Below are positions 23,016 through 33,629 of a stretch of 64,000 nt of DNA, piece after piece; the first letter of the stretch is position 1; each line of letters starts with the position of its first letter. The position numbers were made by a program, and so were the translations under genes. The notes under the pieces are model-generated. The model saw nothing but the letters and a program-made list of their open reading frames with translations, was not told where the DNA came from and ran no database searches. The DNA comes from Aquanectria penicillioides (taxonomy: Eukaryota > Ascomycota > Sordariomycetes > Hypocreales > Nectriaceae): assembly GCA_003415625.1 (NCBI GenBank), contig PYIU01000007.1, positions 1 through 64,000 of the forward strand, written 5' to 3'.

Positions 23016-26000
23016 TTACATTAAGGTTCCCCTACTTCCAATTGCTGTTCCACCATAACCATCCTGTAGTATAGCAGCTCTCCCACCAGTAAACTTATTA
23101 TACACCAAAGCCAATCGCTGTTTCTCATCCGCCTTAATGCTGGCTTGTGAAATATATAAGCTCCTCTCCAAATGTCTCCAGGCAAGCAGGACTTCAGGTT
23201 TATTGTCCACTTTCCCTATTGTATTTTGATCACCTTTAGCTGCAAGACCACGGTGAGCGGCTCGAGCACACTTCTTCTTAAAACGCAGCCTCCCAACGGT
23301 CTCTTCAAAGTCGAGAAGTGTTTTGAGTTGCGTCTGTGATGGGCGAATATCCAAGCCTAGAGGATTGTTGTTTTCACCGTATGGAAACTGCATAATGGTA
23401 GGTTTCCATAAGGTATTGATGGCTCGAGTCCTCCCATTAGTCTTCGTCACCTGACCAGCACTGAGGTCTTTGTCTCCGAGGTACTCATGAATGGCCTCTA
23501 GCTGAGCATTAGAGATAGAGCTTGCAAGTCTGCACCGGAATAGTCTTGCGTTCGAGAAGCTACGTCTTTCAACCTGTGGTGGAGTTTTGCCTCTAAATCT
23601 TTAGCGAGCCTCGATTTCCTGAGAAGACACTGAAGAATGTCAATCCTATGATCCATGTTCGGCAAATCGCATAAGAGCGCTTTATCGAGGCGGCCCGGGC
23701 GGAGTAGCGCAGGGTCAATGAGATCGGGTCTAGATGTAGCAGCGAGGACATAAACACTAGACAAACCCTCCACACCATCCATCTGAGTCAAAAGCTGGTT
23801 CACCACACGGTCTGTCACTCCTGTGGAGTCGTTCCCTCGCTTTGGTGCAATTGAGTCAAACTCGTCGAAGAATAGTACGCAAGGCCTCGAGGCACTAGCG
23901 CGCTCAAACAAGTCACGGATAGACTTCTCAGAGGCACCGATGTATTTATTGAGAATCTCAGGGCCCTTGACGGAGATGAAATTGAGCCCGCACTCGCCAG
24001 CAACAGCGCTCGCCAATAGAGTCTTGCCACATCCTGGGTACCCGTAGAGGAGCAGACCAGAGCGTAGTCGAAGCGGGCATTGAGCGAAGATGGGCGCGTA
24101 CCTCGTCGGGTATTCAATAGTTTCTAAAAGAACTCTTCTGGTATCCGTCATGCCACCAATAGAGTCAAATGTGGTGGTAGATGATTTAAGAGACATGTTC
24201 CGTCGTGGACCAGGCGTGAATCCCCTAATCGCTTCCTCGAAATGTTCTCTTGTGAGAGGAACAGCCATATTATTGGCGATTCCCGACTCGTCATGAATGA
24301 AACGCAATATACTTGGCTCTTTTCACAAGGAGAATCAGATCCCTGGGCATATAGCTCTCCGTGAGGTTCGTAAGATCTGCCAAGTCGACGTCTGGTTCGA
24401 ACGGGCGGCTTAGGGTGGTAGAGGTCACTGGAACTGCTTCGGTGGATGCTAATCCGTCCAACCATGACCCGCTGTCCTGCTCTTGGGGAGCCCCATCCTC
24501 TGTTTCTGGGCGGCTAGAAACTGCCACCTTCTCCACAACACCATTCTTGGTGCTTGTGCATTGTTGGATCATCATCTCTAAGATATTTTTCCTACACTCC
24601 TTGTGGGAGACGTCCAAAATAAGCGTTTCGCGAAACACATGATTTCCGATGATGAGGTTATGTAGAGACTCCTTCGTCTGAGCTGTCGCGAGCACGACAA
24701 CTCCACCGCCCAGTGGACAGTGTTTTTTAATGACCGAAGCAATCATTGCACTCATGTGCTTGACGCGCGCATTCTCGCTGCCCACCACCAGTTCAGCCTC
24801 AATCGGGCATAACTTGTTAACATCGTCTAGGATGACCAGAGCCTGACCACCTAGTCTTGCACTCAGAGTTGCTTGGAGGAAGGATTGTTCAAGAGTCTCT
24901 CTGATCGTGGCGATGCTTTCCTTGTTTGCCGACATCTTTTGGCAAGATATGTATGTGCTGTGAAAAAAATGCTCAGATCGTAATTAATGCGCGATTAATA
25001 GAGCTACGGAGGTTTTTCCCGCACTAGGTCCTCCTAATAGCAAGACTGAGGATTCATGCAACAAATGTGACTTTACCTTAGCAACGATGCTGTCAACACT
25101 AGCAAGAACGGGAGCTAAGTCGTCTAACGGGCTCTTGTTGCCGTTTGAAAATGGTGAGGGGATTGGTTCTTCGACTTCGATAAATTGAGATCGATTTGAG
25201 TTGTTGAGAAACCAATTACATGTTGGTTTTGCAGGTTTAGTCAGAGAGGCATCAAAACGGAGGATTCCACCAACCCAACTAGGAAGCACCGCGGTGGAAG
25301 AAAGAGGCCTTAAAATGAAACCATCCGTGATAGGGCCATCGAGAAGACCCTTGAGGACGCCGGGCTGCTGTACATGTTCACGATGGATTGTGCAGCGTCT
25401 TGACGACCTTTCCTTGCACTAGCTCCAAGTCCGAGACCACCCAAGAACTCTGCTGTAGTGTTCAAAAATGGGTAAACATGAACTCGTGGAGAAGCTGATC
25501 CTGATGCCAGTGCAGTGGTTCTTGTCGGTGCTTGTTCTTCAGGAGCAGCCTCAATCTTGATAGGTATTCCAACTATGCCCTTGGAAATTAAGGTTGCGCA
25601 AAGTGAAGATGATAAGGCAGCATGCTTGTTGTCTGGTGCATCTTGCCACTCCTCCAGTCTGGCTACGACTGTTGGAGTGACCCAAACTGCGTTCCCACTA
25701 TTCAATAGCCAATGTAATGCAGAGGAAGGATTAAAAGTGTGGGTAGACCGCAAGACACGACTGTCGGAACCCTGGAAAGGGATTAGCTAGGTTTCTATGT
25801 CCATCCTTCGCCAACCAAGCTTTCAGACAAAGGTAAATTCGCGGCATAGTCAAGAAGGCGCCAATTAGCTGGTGCAGCGGCTTCGGTCAACTCCCTGGAA
25901 AAACATTTTTACTCCGACAGTTTCCTGTGCTCGACTACTTGAACTTGCTTTCCTACTGCTGCCTGCTTGAGAGCGGCGATTGGTGGGATTGGGTTGAGAT

Positions 26001-26727
26001 TTAGGTGCAATAATGACCATTGCGTTTGGATCCAGCTTTGCAAATGGTGAATCTGGATACGGTTCAAGAGAAATAAGCTTTATGTTTGCTGTTGCCGTAG
26101 GGGAAAGATGTAAAGTGATGGGGTGTGCCGACTGGCCTGTACCGTTGGAGTGACTGTAGCCTGGATTGGGCAAAGCGCGGACTTGCCTGACTAAGTTAAA
26201 CTCCAAGAAGTTTGCATGAAGCTCGATGATTTCCCAATCCTCCGGTGTTAGAGGTTTGATGTTGACAGTCTCCATTAAAGGTGGTTCTAAATGTATTGTT
26301 ATAGTGACATCTTGCCCATTAGACAACCCTAAGGTTCGAGCAAATGCAGCATCGATATCTAATAAAGCAGATTCTCTTTTGTTGGGGCGCGTCTTACCCC
26401 TAGCCAGTCTATCTCTGTTATTGGAAGGGTAGGCCTTCTGTTGACTTTGCATTCCCGTCCACTTAAGGAAGACTGATCTTAGGGCCTTAGAATCTGCTGA
26501 CTGGGCTAGACTACTTGAAGCAGCGGCCTGGTATTTAAGCTCGACCATAACATTTTGCGCTGGCTACGATGATATTAGCGCCTATCCTGAACCCGGCAAT
26601 TCTGACTTACTGTGTTCAGATCGACAAGTAACGAGAACAGCGATGGTGGTAAATTGACAAAGCAGTTCTGGAGATTATAAATAGATATCTTTGCAGGCAA
26701 GGTTTTCGATCGGTTTGTTGTTGCCAT
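23016..26727 (-). pseudogene. PEX1: Peroxin-1 (PEX1) AAA-ATPase pseudogene
   Basis: Intact PEX1 works with PEX6 to pull the PEX5 receptor from the peroxisome membrane. All family parts are present in order. Exon 1 starts at 26727 (MATTNRSKTLPAKISIYN). A 47-bp intron (26564-26610) leads into the N-terminal double-psi barrel domain (FLKWTGMQSQ, LTPEDWEIIELHANFLE, FFQGVDRSRC). D1 has Walker A GGPSAGKT and ALVILDDVNKLCP. D2 has GYPGCGKT, FFDEFDSIAPKRG and RPGRLDKALLCD. The C-terminus ends GGTAIGSRGTLM. The frame breaks at about 25365, 24300 and 23510. An in-frame TAA at 24984-24986, just after the D1 Walker A, fits CAA to TAA. A further unclear junction lies at 25760-25880. RIP makes no indels, so the frameshifts point to decay after loss of selection, or to assembly indels. 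A functional copy is presumably elsewhere. Confidence 0.88.
26564..26610 (-). other. First intron of the PEX1 pseudogene
   Basis: Donor GTAAGT, branch GCTAAT, acceptor GTAG, 47 bp. Removing it joins SLFSLLVDLNT to PAQNVMVELKYQ, the usual uninterrupted N-terminus of fungal PEX1. Confidence 0.85.
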
Positions 26728-27237
26728 TTTCAAAATGGCGGGGGATGGGGAGAGCTGAAAGAAGTGGTGCCGAGGTCAAAAGATGGAGTTTTGTGATGGG
26801 GTGACGGCACGTAAGTCACATGACTTTGCTTGCATTTAATAACGAATGTTGGTTATAATACTGATGGGCTATCTAAAGTGTAAAAAGGAGGCGCCAAAAT
26901 ACGATATCTTATTAGTGATTATTAGGGTAGAGGTAGATGCTGCTGAAAATTGAACCCTATTTTACTAATAGACTTCCAGCCGTTTCCAGTTTAAGTACAC
27001 TTGATATGTTGGTGATATATTACAGCCCTTGACCTACTAGCAATGGAACTAGACCTACACTAGAAAGCAAAGCCGCTTAATGAATGATTGAGTAGGATAG
27101 CATAAGATAGCAGACATGTTGCATATTTTTCTGTCTTAATAATATACCTTATACTTTAAACGTAATACTTTTCATTTGATCTAGCCTGTTACTTCTGAAG
27201 CATCCAGCCCTCTTATTGGCGATTGAGTGAATATTGC
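26728..27237. other. Intergenic stretch upstream of PEX1 relic
   Basis: It should contain the former PEX1 promoter; no clear TATA box was seen. Base composition is moderately AT-rich. No ORF, RNA gene or repeat was recognised. Confidence 0.5.
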
Positions 27238-29170
27238 CTATACTCTACGTTCTCGCTTCACAATTTGAACCAGGGACTGCCGGGTTGAGTGCATGATGTA
27301 TTCACTATGTGGTTGGCAAGCTTGGCAGAATCCCTGAGGCTGCTCTAGGAAGCGAAAAATGGTGATCCCTCTACATACAGTCGCGCTCCGGCTATAGCGT
27401 AAGTGGAACTGAGTTGTAACACTCAATGTCCCCTCTAGTAAGGGTAATAGGCGCTGGAACGGCCCCAATACACTCAGTTCCTCATTGATCCTTTGTACCG
27501 AAAGGTTCCGGCCATAACGCCACGAGCACCGCTGTGGTCTTTTATGTCCCCTATTAGTGGTAAAGACCCGTCTCTCACAAATGTTTGGAGAAAGTTGTGG
27601 AACCAACTCCTTGAGAAACCCATCTCCACTAATCGACTCATGTCCTTCCTCTGACTTACGACTTATCCCTCATATCTGTAGGCAGAAGGAAGGCTCGAAC
27701 CCATTCAAGATATATTTTATTTCTCTTTCGATGCTTGTTCCCATAATAGTCATACCCTTTGGAATGTCTCCTGCTATCAATATTGAAGGATGTGTTTTAG
27801 GTCAAGTAAGTGATCTTAGCGAGCATCAGCATGTGCGGGACTTCCTCACCAAGTGGGGAATGTTTGAAAGCAGCAGCATATGTCTGTCCACTCTGACATC
27901 ATATCATACTGGAGAAACTGTGGCACGGGGATTCGTATTACATCTACACTAGATGGAAGAGGATGCCCTTTACCCCAATTGCAGCCATAGTCGGTTGTCA
28001 GTCTCCAATCTGAAACCCAGCTTAGCCAGTCTGCTTCATTGCCCTGCCTCCATGCGACCATTCAGATATCAAGGTCACCTTCGTAAACATCCCCATGATG
28101 TACTATGGCCTTTGTAGCTGTGCTAAACATTACCATAATATCTTGCCTAGAGTCCACAATGATGTTCAACATATCACCAGACCAAAGTTTGATCTCACTT
28201 AGACCGATAAGCGCATGTACTTTGTCCTTCAAATCACTAGCCAATTATGGTGGAAAATTCTCAAGCAATAGACTAAGAGACCACACGTAGTCCGGGCGGG
28301 TATTACAGTGACGAGGTTCAGCAGAGATTACCTTCCCGTCGAAACCACGCCACTGCGAATCCACTAAGACAGTTGAGGTGATAAAATCAACCCCTGGGCT
28401 TTGGCTTCGGCTGTTGTGCATATATCCTCTTTTGGAATAATAGCATCGTGCAGTCGCTTGTGATAGTAACCACTCGGCGATGTGAGCACCATGAAGGATG
28501 ATAGCTTTTCGCGCACGGAGAATCTCTTGGACTACCCAGATTCGTTGAAACCAGGGGCAACAGAAGAATTGAACATGAGCATAGCAATTTATCTCATCCT
28601 CAAATAAAATTCCAAGCTATTTTAAGTCGACCAAGGAAATAGGTTCGTGAGTCTCGAGGTTGTTCTAATCATCATTCCGATTTCCACCAGCATATAGGAC
28701 TTGCCGGAAATTGCTATAGTTTTCGATTTCAGAAATTTTCTTCATTGTGAGTGTTGCTATCTTGGCAACCTTTGAGATTATACCAAGGCTTGCTTTAGCC
28801 GAAGGGGCTTCCGGCTCGAGGCAAGCAATGACTATGTCTGCCTCTTCAATTTCGTTAGCCGAAATGATTCTTTTGTCTTTTAACTCACTCTATACTTTAA
28901 TATATAGTATTCATGAGCTGCCCCTGTTCTGATCACTCAATTATATCTGTTTGGTTGATGCAGATTTAATCCACCTCGAGGAGCTCATTTAGGTTGGCCT
29001 TAATAGCCTGTTTCAAGGTGTCCCGAAGTGTGGTTGTAATTTCTCGTTTCTTTCCATCACAATTTAATTAACTTGCGTGAAAAGGGTCTCCAAAAACGTA
29101 AGAAGGAGCTCAGTATTGGAGTGGGCTCGTATTATCAAGCCATCTATGTTATAGGCTGGCCTGGAGTTGG
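27238..29170 (-). pseudogene. HET-domain (heterokaryon incompatibility) protein pseudogene
   Basis: Minus-strand relics follow the HET domain order. APSYVFGDPFHAS near 29075-29115 is the ALSYVWGDP block. VD*ICINQTDIIE*SEQ near 28925-28965 is the WVDAICINQ block. FFCCPWFQRIWVVQEILRA near 28500-28560 is the WF.RVWVIQE block. Downstream come ASDLKDKVHALIGLS at about 28200-28240 (family TDPRDKVYALLGLS) and a WLSWVSDWR block near 27990. The tail (27240-27610) has TTNRGHK and IGAVPAPITLTRGDIECY in different frames, so it is frameshifted. Stops include TGA fitting CGA and TAA fitting CAA, plus a TGA at 28062-28064. Intact HET proteins trigger cell death on fusion of incompatible hyphae. A HET-like LPLTIDRALCMAHKL fragment upstream (29140-29330) may belong to this or another copy. 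Confidence 0.8.
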
Positions 29171-29330
29171 CCCTCATTGTCAGTCACTATCCTCATGAGC
29201 CTGGTAAGTGACTCACTTACTGGGCAGTAGCCGTAATGGTTCGTTTATTGATTGACAACAATCAGAGAATGAGATAGTTTATGGGCCATGCAGAGGGCTC
29301 TGTCTATTGTTAGGGGCAAACGTAGAGGAA

Positions 29331-29870
29331 TGAATAAGGCAACTCTCTTGAGATTTGTTAGATGATGTGGCTTGTGGCTGACGTCTACGTTTCCATGTCA
29401 GTAAATTGCTGATCACAGTTACACATTAGCGAGTCTCTGTGCGGCAAGCGCCAAATTGTATGAACACTGTAAAGCCTGTGTAACTTTTGCCAACTTAGAT
29501 TGTCGCCATTCGCCCCCTAGAGCCAATTGTGCAGAGCTCTCCCATTGGTGAATTATTGATGCCTCTAGCTATTTTATGGAACCTGAGCGAAAATAACGTA
29601 CTAGTAATACAAAACATACGTTGCCTCAACGCTGTACCTAATGACTAGGGCATCTCCTATCTTGGTAAAGACTTCAACTTAATACATGACGTAACTGTTG
29701 ACAGATCGATCCATCATTGCCAATACTGGGAGAATCTGCTGGATTATATAGGAATTAAATGTGATAACAAGGAAGTCAAGATACAGATGAGGTTTGTGGT
29801 CATATGGATTCTATTGTTCAGCTACTAGCAGTGGGCACTTGAATCGTGTTCGGCCACGTGGCAGTGCAAC
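29331..29870. other. Intergenic stretch between HET relic and GST
   Basis: Normal composition with no ORF above background. It contains the 3' flank of the minus-strand GST gene. I found no tRNA or repeat. Confidence 0.5.
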
Positions 29871-30695
29871 CTACTTCACTTCTGCATACTTCTCTAGGCC
29901 ATCATACAATTGTCCAAAGATACCGCCGTGCCAGCCTCTAGCATCCTGCCACTCGTTGTCAGGGAGAGTCCCGCGCATCATGCACAGCCATCCACCAACA
30001 ATTAGATCGGCATAGCTAGCCTGCTTACCCAAAATAAAAGGCCCAGAACTATCCCTTAAAAATAGCTTTGCAAGATCACCTAGCATGAGACGTAAAGACT
30101 CTTTCATCTGCTCCCGCACCTCACCCTTCACCTCAAAATCGTCCCAAGATGTTACACCGGCACGGCGAATGAATTCATTCTTGCTAGCCTCTGAATCGAG
30201 AGGGATGTAATACCCCATAAGGCCAACGTGGGTGGTGAATGCTGTGTCGATGTGCGCATTAAACTTGGAGTATTCGCCATACTCAGAATCTTTCCGCTCG
30301 GACAGTGGTGGTGCCCAAGGGGGAAGGTCATGGTTAAAAGTGAAATCGAGCATCTGAGGAGGGAATAAATTGCCGTCACCTGCATTTGGGTACGTCTTCT
30401 GCAAGTAGACGGCAATATCGAATGAGTCCCCGATTTTTGAGTTGGTACTAGGATCAACCAAAATAGGGAGCGTAAAGAAGTCAGCGCCATCGGCATGTTT
30501 ACGACAAGCGGCCACACCAAGAGCACGACGGACTTGGGCAATATCGGGAAGGGAAACCCATGTAGTTGAGTGTGCAATGCCTTTGAAGTTAAGTGCCAAG
30601 CGGGATTTCCAGGGGTTCACCGAGCAACAGGTAGAAGGGCGCATAGCAATGTCATAGAAGTCCATTTTTTCTGAGGGCTTGGTAGGTAAGGTCAT
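29871..30695 (-). CDS. Glutathione S-transferase, fungal etherase-like (GTE) type
   Basis: Uninterrupted 274-residue ORF. The N-terminal thioredoxin-like GST domain (about residues 11-110) has SVNPWKSRLALNFKGI followed by TTWVSLPDI, the pattern of fungal etherase-related GSTs (PNPWK.RLALNYKGIPY..EWVE..DI). FTLPILVDPST and IGDSFDIAVYLQKTYP form the glutathione-contact region. The all-helical C-terminal domain occupies about 125-260 and includes GPFILGKQASYADLIVGGWL. These enzymes are cytosolic and conjugate or cleave with glutathione, often on aromatic or xenobiotic compounds; the substrate here is unknown. A TATAAAA element lies on the minus strand at 30755-30761, 60 bp before the ATG. An in-frame Met at residue 11 is an alternative start. 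It appears intact. Confidence 0.88.
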   Translation of the reverse strand: MTLPTKPSEKMDFYDIAMRPSTCCSVNPWKSRLALNFKGIAHSTTWVSLPDIAQVRRALGVAACRKHADGADFFTLPILVDPSTNSKIGDSFDIAVYLQKTYPNAGDGNLFPPQMLDFTFNHDLPPWAPPLSERKDSEYGEYSKFNAHIDTAFTTHVGLMGYYIPLDSEASKNEFIRRAGVTSWDDFEVKGEVREQMKESLRLMLGDLAKLFLRDSSGPFILGKQASYADLIVGGWLCMMRGTLPDNEWQDARGWHGGIFGQLYDGLEKYAEVK

Positions 30696-31853
30696 GGCGG
30701 ATGATGACGAAGAAGTGAGGAACTTCCGCAGGATTCAGACGACAGCTTGCTTGGTTTTATACCTACAGCTGTGCATGGCAAATGATGAGACTGGCTGAAA
30801 CGCAAAGCGGGCCGGCTATTAGTCCAGCCACCGGCCCCACACAGCCGATCAAGTTGTCTCGATAATTGAGCAACTCACCAACTTACAAAGACCAGAAAAA
30901 GCATTCTTCATGCTGGGATATGTTTCGTTATTGGAACTCCGATAGATAAATTAATTGAAATACTTAGAGCCATTTTGGGGAGCCTCAGAAACTAGTGCTA
31001 CAGCAAATCTGATCTCTACGGCCAACCTATGTTTAATTAAGTCCTTGATTGGAACAGCAGCACGATCCCATGGATGTCGACGGCTTCTCACTGCAAATCG
31101 GAGTCTGTAATAAGCCCTGCCCTGATGCCACAAATGGGGCAAAACTCGGCGATAGCAGAGGGCCAGATTGAGCAAGTCAATAAAGGTGCTAGCGAGGTAG
31201 TGGCAATAACTACGAACAAACAATTTTCTGCACAGATAGTGATAAGTATCACGCAGTTAAAGTCGCTACATAACGAGCAAGAGTGTGAGGTACAAACAAC
31301 CTATACTCGCCCTGACAATCAGAATGCGAGGAAGGTCCGCATGTGGCAATGCTCCGTTTAGGGACACGCTCAAAACAATTGATTTAAACTAAACCATCAA
31401 GAAGTGCCCTAGTTCCTGTAAATTTCTGAATTCAAATTAGTCTCTTTTTGGGGCTAATGACTTGATGTCAGATAAAATAGTCAAAGCCAGACGTCAGGGC
31501 CATTCTGGAACACGTGTATAACCTTCGTAATGAGTAGTAGGGAAATCCACTGAGACTAGCTTTAGTAAGACAGGTGCTGTCAATTCCTACTCCACGATAT
31601 CGATAGCTGAAATGATTGGACCGTAAGTATCACAAGTGCCTAACAATGGAGCATAGTGGTTCGGTCCCTACTAGCAAATATCTATTGTGACTTTCATTAA
31701 TATAGAATAATTCATCATGAAATGCCATATTAACAGGAGGCTTTATCTTTGATACAATTGAATATGATTTGAATTTCTAGAAATGTTAAGAAAGGCCCTT
31801 GAGACAACTATTAGAAGGAAAACGCCATACTGGAGTTTTGAAAATTTTATATA
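30696..31853. other. Intergenic stretch
   Basis: This holds the GST promoter and the 3' flank of the Hsp70 relic. Overlapping ORFs on both strands (30951-31223 minus, 31074-31361 plus) mask each other. Neither has a recognisable motif. Confidence 0.45.
30755..30761 (-). promoter_or_regulatory. TATA box of the GST gene
   Basis: Minus-strand TATAAAA lies 60 bp upstream of the GST start codon, at a plausible distance for a core promoter element in filamentous fungi. Inferred from position only. Confidence 0.5.
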
Positions 31854-33629
31854 TCAATGTTCTTGGGGAGCTAGTTTTGAAACGCTTGAACCAATGGCGT
31901 AATTAACAAGACTTGATTTGGATCCAATTATTGGTGATATGATTTGGCCGTCTATAGTGTTCATAGTTGATACAGGTCGACGGATAACTTCATCTGGTTG
32001 ATATAGCCTCTCTGCTTGCATCAACCGATATTCAACCATTTTTAGATTGTCCCATCCTGCAATTGCGTGCAGAATTAATGTTTCTTCCCTCTCAGGGCTC
32101 ATTTCGCGAGCAGTAACTCTCAGTGTAAGGTTTTCGTCCTTGTCAAGCTCAACCTCGATAATTGGAGCGCGGAGTGTCAAAGGCAAACTCCACTCCAACT
32201 TGCCAAGAAAAGTATTGTCTCTTGCCAAAACTCTTTCGCCTTGGTATACCTTTACCGCCACTGTCTTGAAAATTCGCGTCTTGCGTGTTGGGATAGGAAT
32301 GTTTCGAGAGATTATTTTCGTCATGATTCCACCGGTTGTCTCGATCCCCATGGCTAAAAGACAGATGTCTACGATAGTAGGATAGCAACTGATGGCCTCT
32401 TCGGAGACTAGAGCCCGGGCCATCATGGTAGCCCCATAACCTAGATATTAGCAGGTTCAACAGCATTGATGGCTTTGACCCCGAAATATTCCTCAAGTTC
32501 TAGTTGCGGCTTTTGAATATACCTCGATCTACTGACTAGTATCAAGCCATTGATATCCTGCATTGTAAGGTTTGAAAGTTTGATCGACTGATCGATCTAG
32601 GGGAGGGTCCGATGAACTAGCTCCTAGGCAGTCAATAAGAAATTCAAGTGTTGTGGATTCTCCTTGCTACCAAGCATACACTGATTCGATATATTCCGGG
32701 AATTTTCGCTATTGACATCACAGACATCATCAGACAAAATAATACCATGATAGGTTGCAAGCGTATCGATCACACCCTGATCGGATTCAATGACATAAAG
32801 ACTAAGCAATTCGTAATCGAGGCTATAATTGAGATAACCCTTTCTGTCATTACCCGTATCTAAATCATGATCGATGCCAACACTGACAGGTTCACCTATG
32901 AGTCAAGGGAAACCAAGCCCAGCGACATTAGCAGCATGTTTTATTGCATCCCGCTGCTTGTCCTTAAAAATTGGGGCTGTGATGACGACCTGCGAAATGT
33001 CGGTTCCTAGGTACTCTTCAGTGATATCCTTGATCTTCGTTAGGATCAAGCTACACAGCACTTCGGGTTGAATGTATCTTTGGATCCTTGAAAGACTGAT
33101 CTCGACAAGAGGCTGATTTGCTTTAGATATGACTTTGAACGGTAGATGAGCGATGTCTGATTCGATTTCCAAGAAGTTGCGGCTAATAAGGTGCCTAGGC
33201 AAAATAAGTCCTTGACTTCGAGATAAGCGATGATCGGGGACGTACCGAATGTTAAATACTGTATTCCTGGATTTAGCTTGGAGTGTGACCTGGCTGTCTC
33301 TCCAAACCAGATTCCATTCTCAGTGAAAGCAATAATAGACGGGCTGAGTTGGCTTGCTGTTTGTAACTAGCATCCAAGCACGAACTCGTTTAAAAGGGGA
33401 GTGTATGTTCACTCAGTTCTATCGACAGAATATCAACCTGTCCTTGTCTGAACGTGACTCGACCATACATTGCTCCAAACTTCCGCCATCACAGGTTCAA
33501 GTATATAGCGTTGAGTCAGTAGAACGTTCATTCAATGCCAATATATGAATCATCGGTCTCATGCCGATCGTTGACTGGCAGGCATAGAGTAATATGGCAG
33601 AGAAGAAACGCGAGGCAAAGAACCCGCAT
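31854..33629 (-). pseudogene. ER-targeted Hsp70 (BiP-like) chaperone pseudogene
   Basis: An ATG at 33627-33629 begins a typical secretory signal (MRVLCLAFLLCHITLCLPV), followed by DDSYIGIE, the start of the ATPase domain (family YIGIDLGTTYS). The next codon is TGA. In shifting frames come FTENGIWFGETARS and NTVFNIRY. SDIAHLPFKVI lies near 33130, and EYLGTDISQVVITAP near 33000 (family YLG..V..AVVTVPA). Near 32750-32880 there are IGEPVSVGIDHDL and an SDQGVIDTLAT block in which the DLGGGT phosphate loop is not visible. The substrate-binding domain has LAMGIETTGGIMTKII and PTRKTRIF near 32300-32380. The last frame ends at 31854 with no HDEL. Many frameshifts and stops make it dead. BiP is normally an essential lumenal chaperone, so this is presumably an extra copy or a divergent paralogue. 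Confidence 0.82.

Noticed and set aside
23590..25790. Several plus-strand ORFs over the PEX1 region
   Set aside because: They are antisense shadows of PEX1 coding DNA; the minus strand carries the recognisable AAA-ATPase domains.
31074..31361. 95-codon plus-strand ORF
   Set aside because: A minus-strand ORF overlaps it and neither has a recognised motif; composition gives no support for either.
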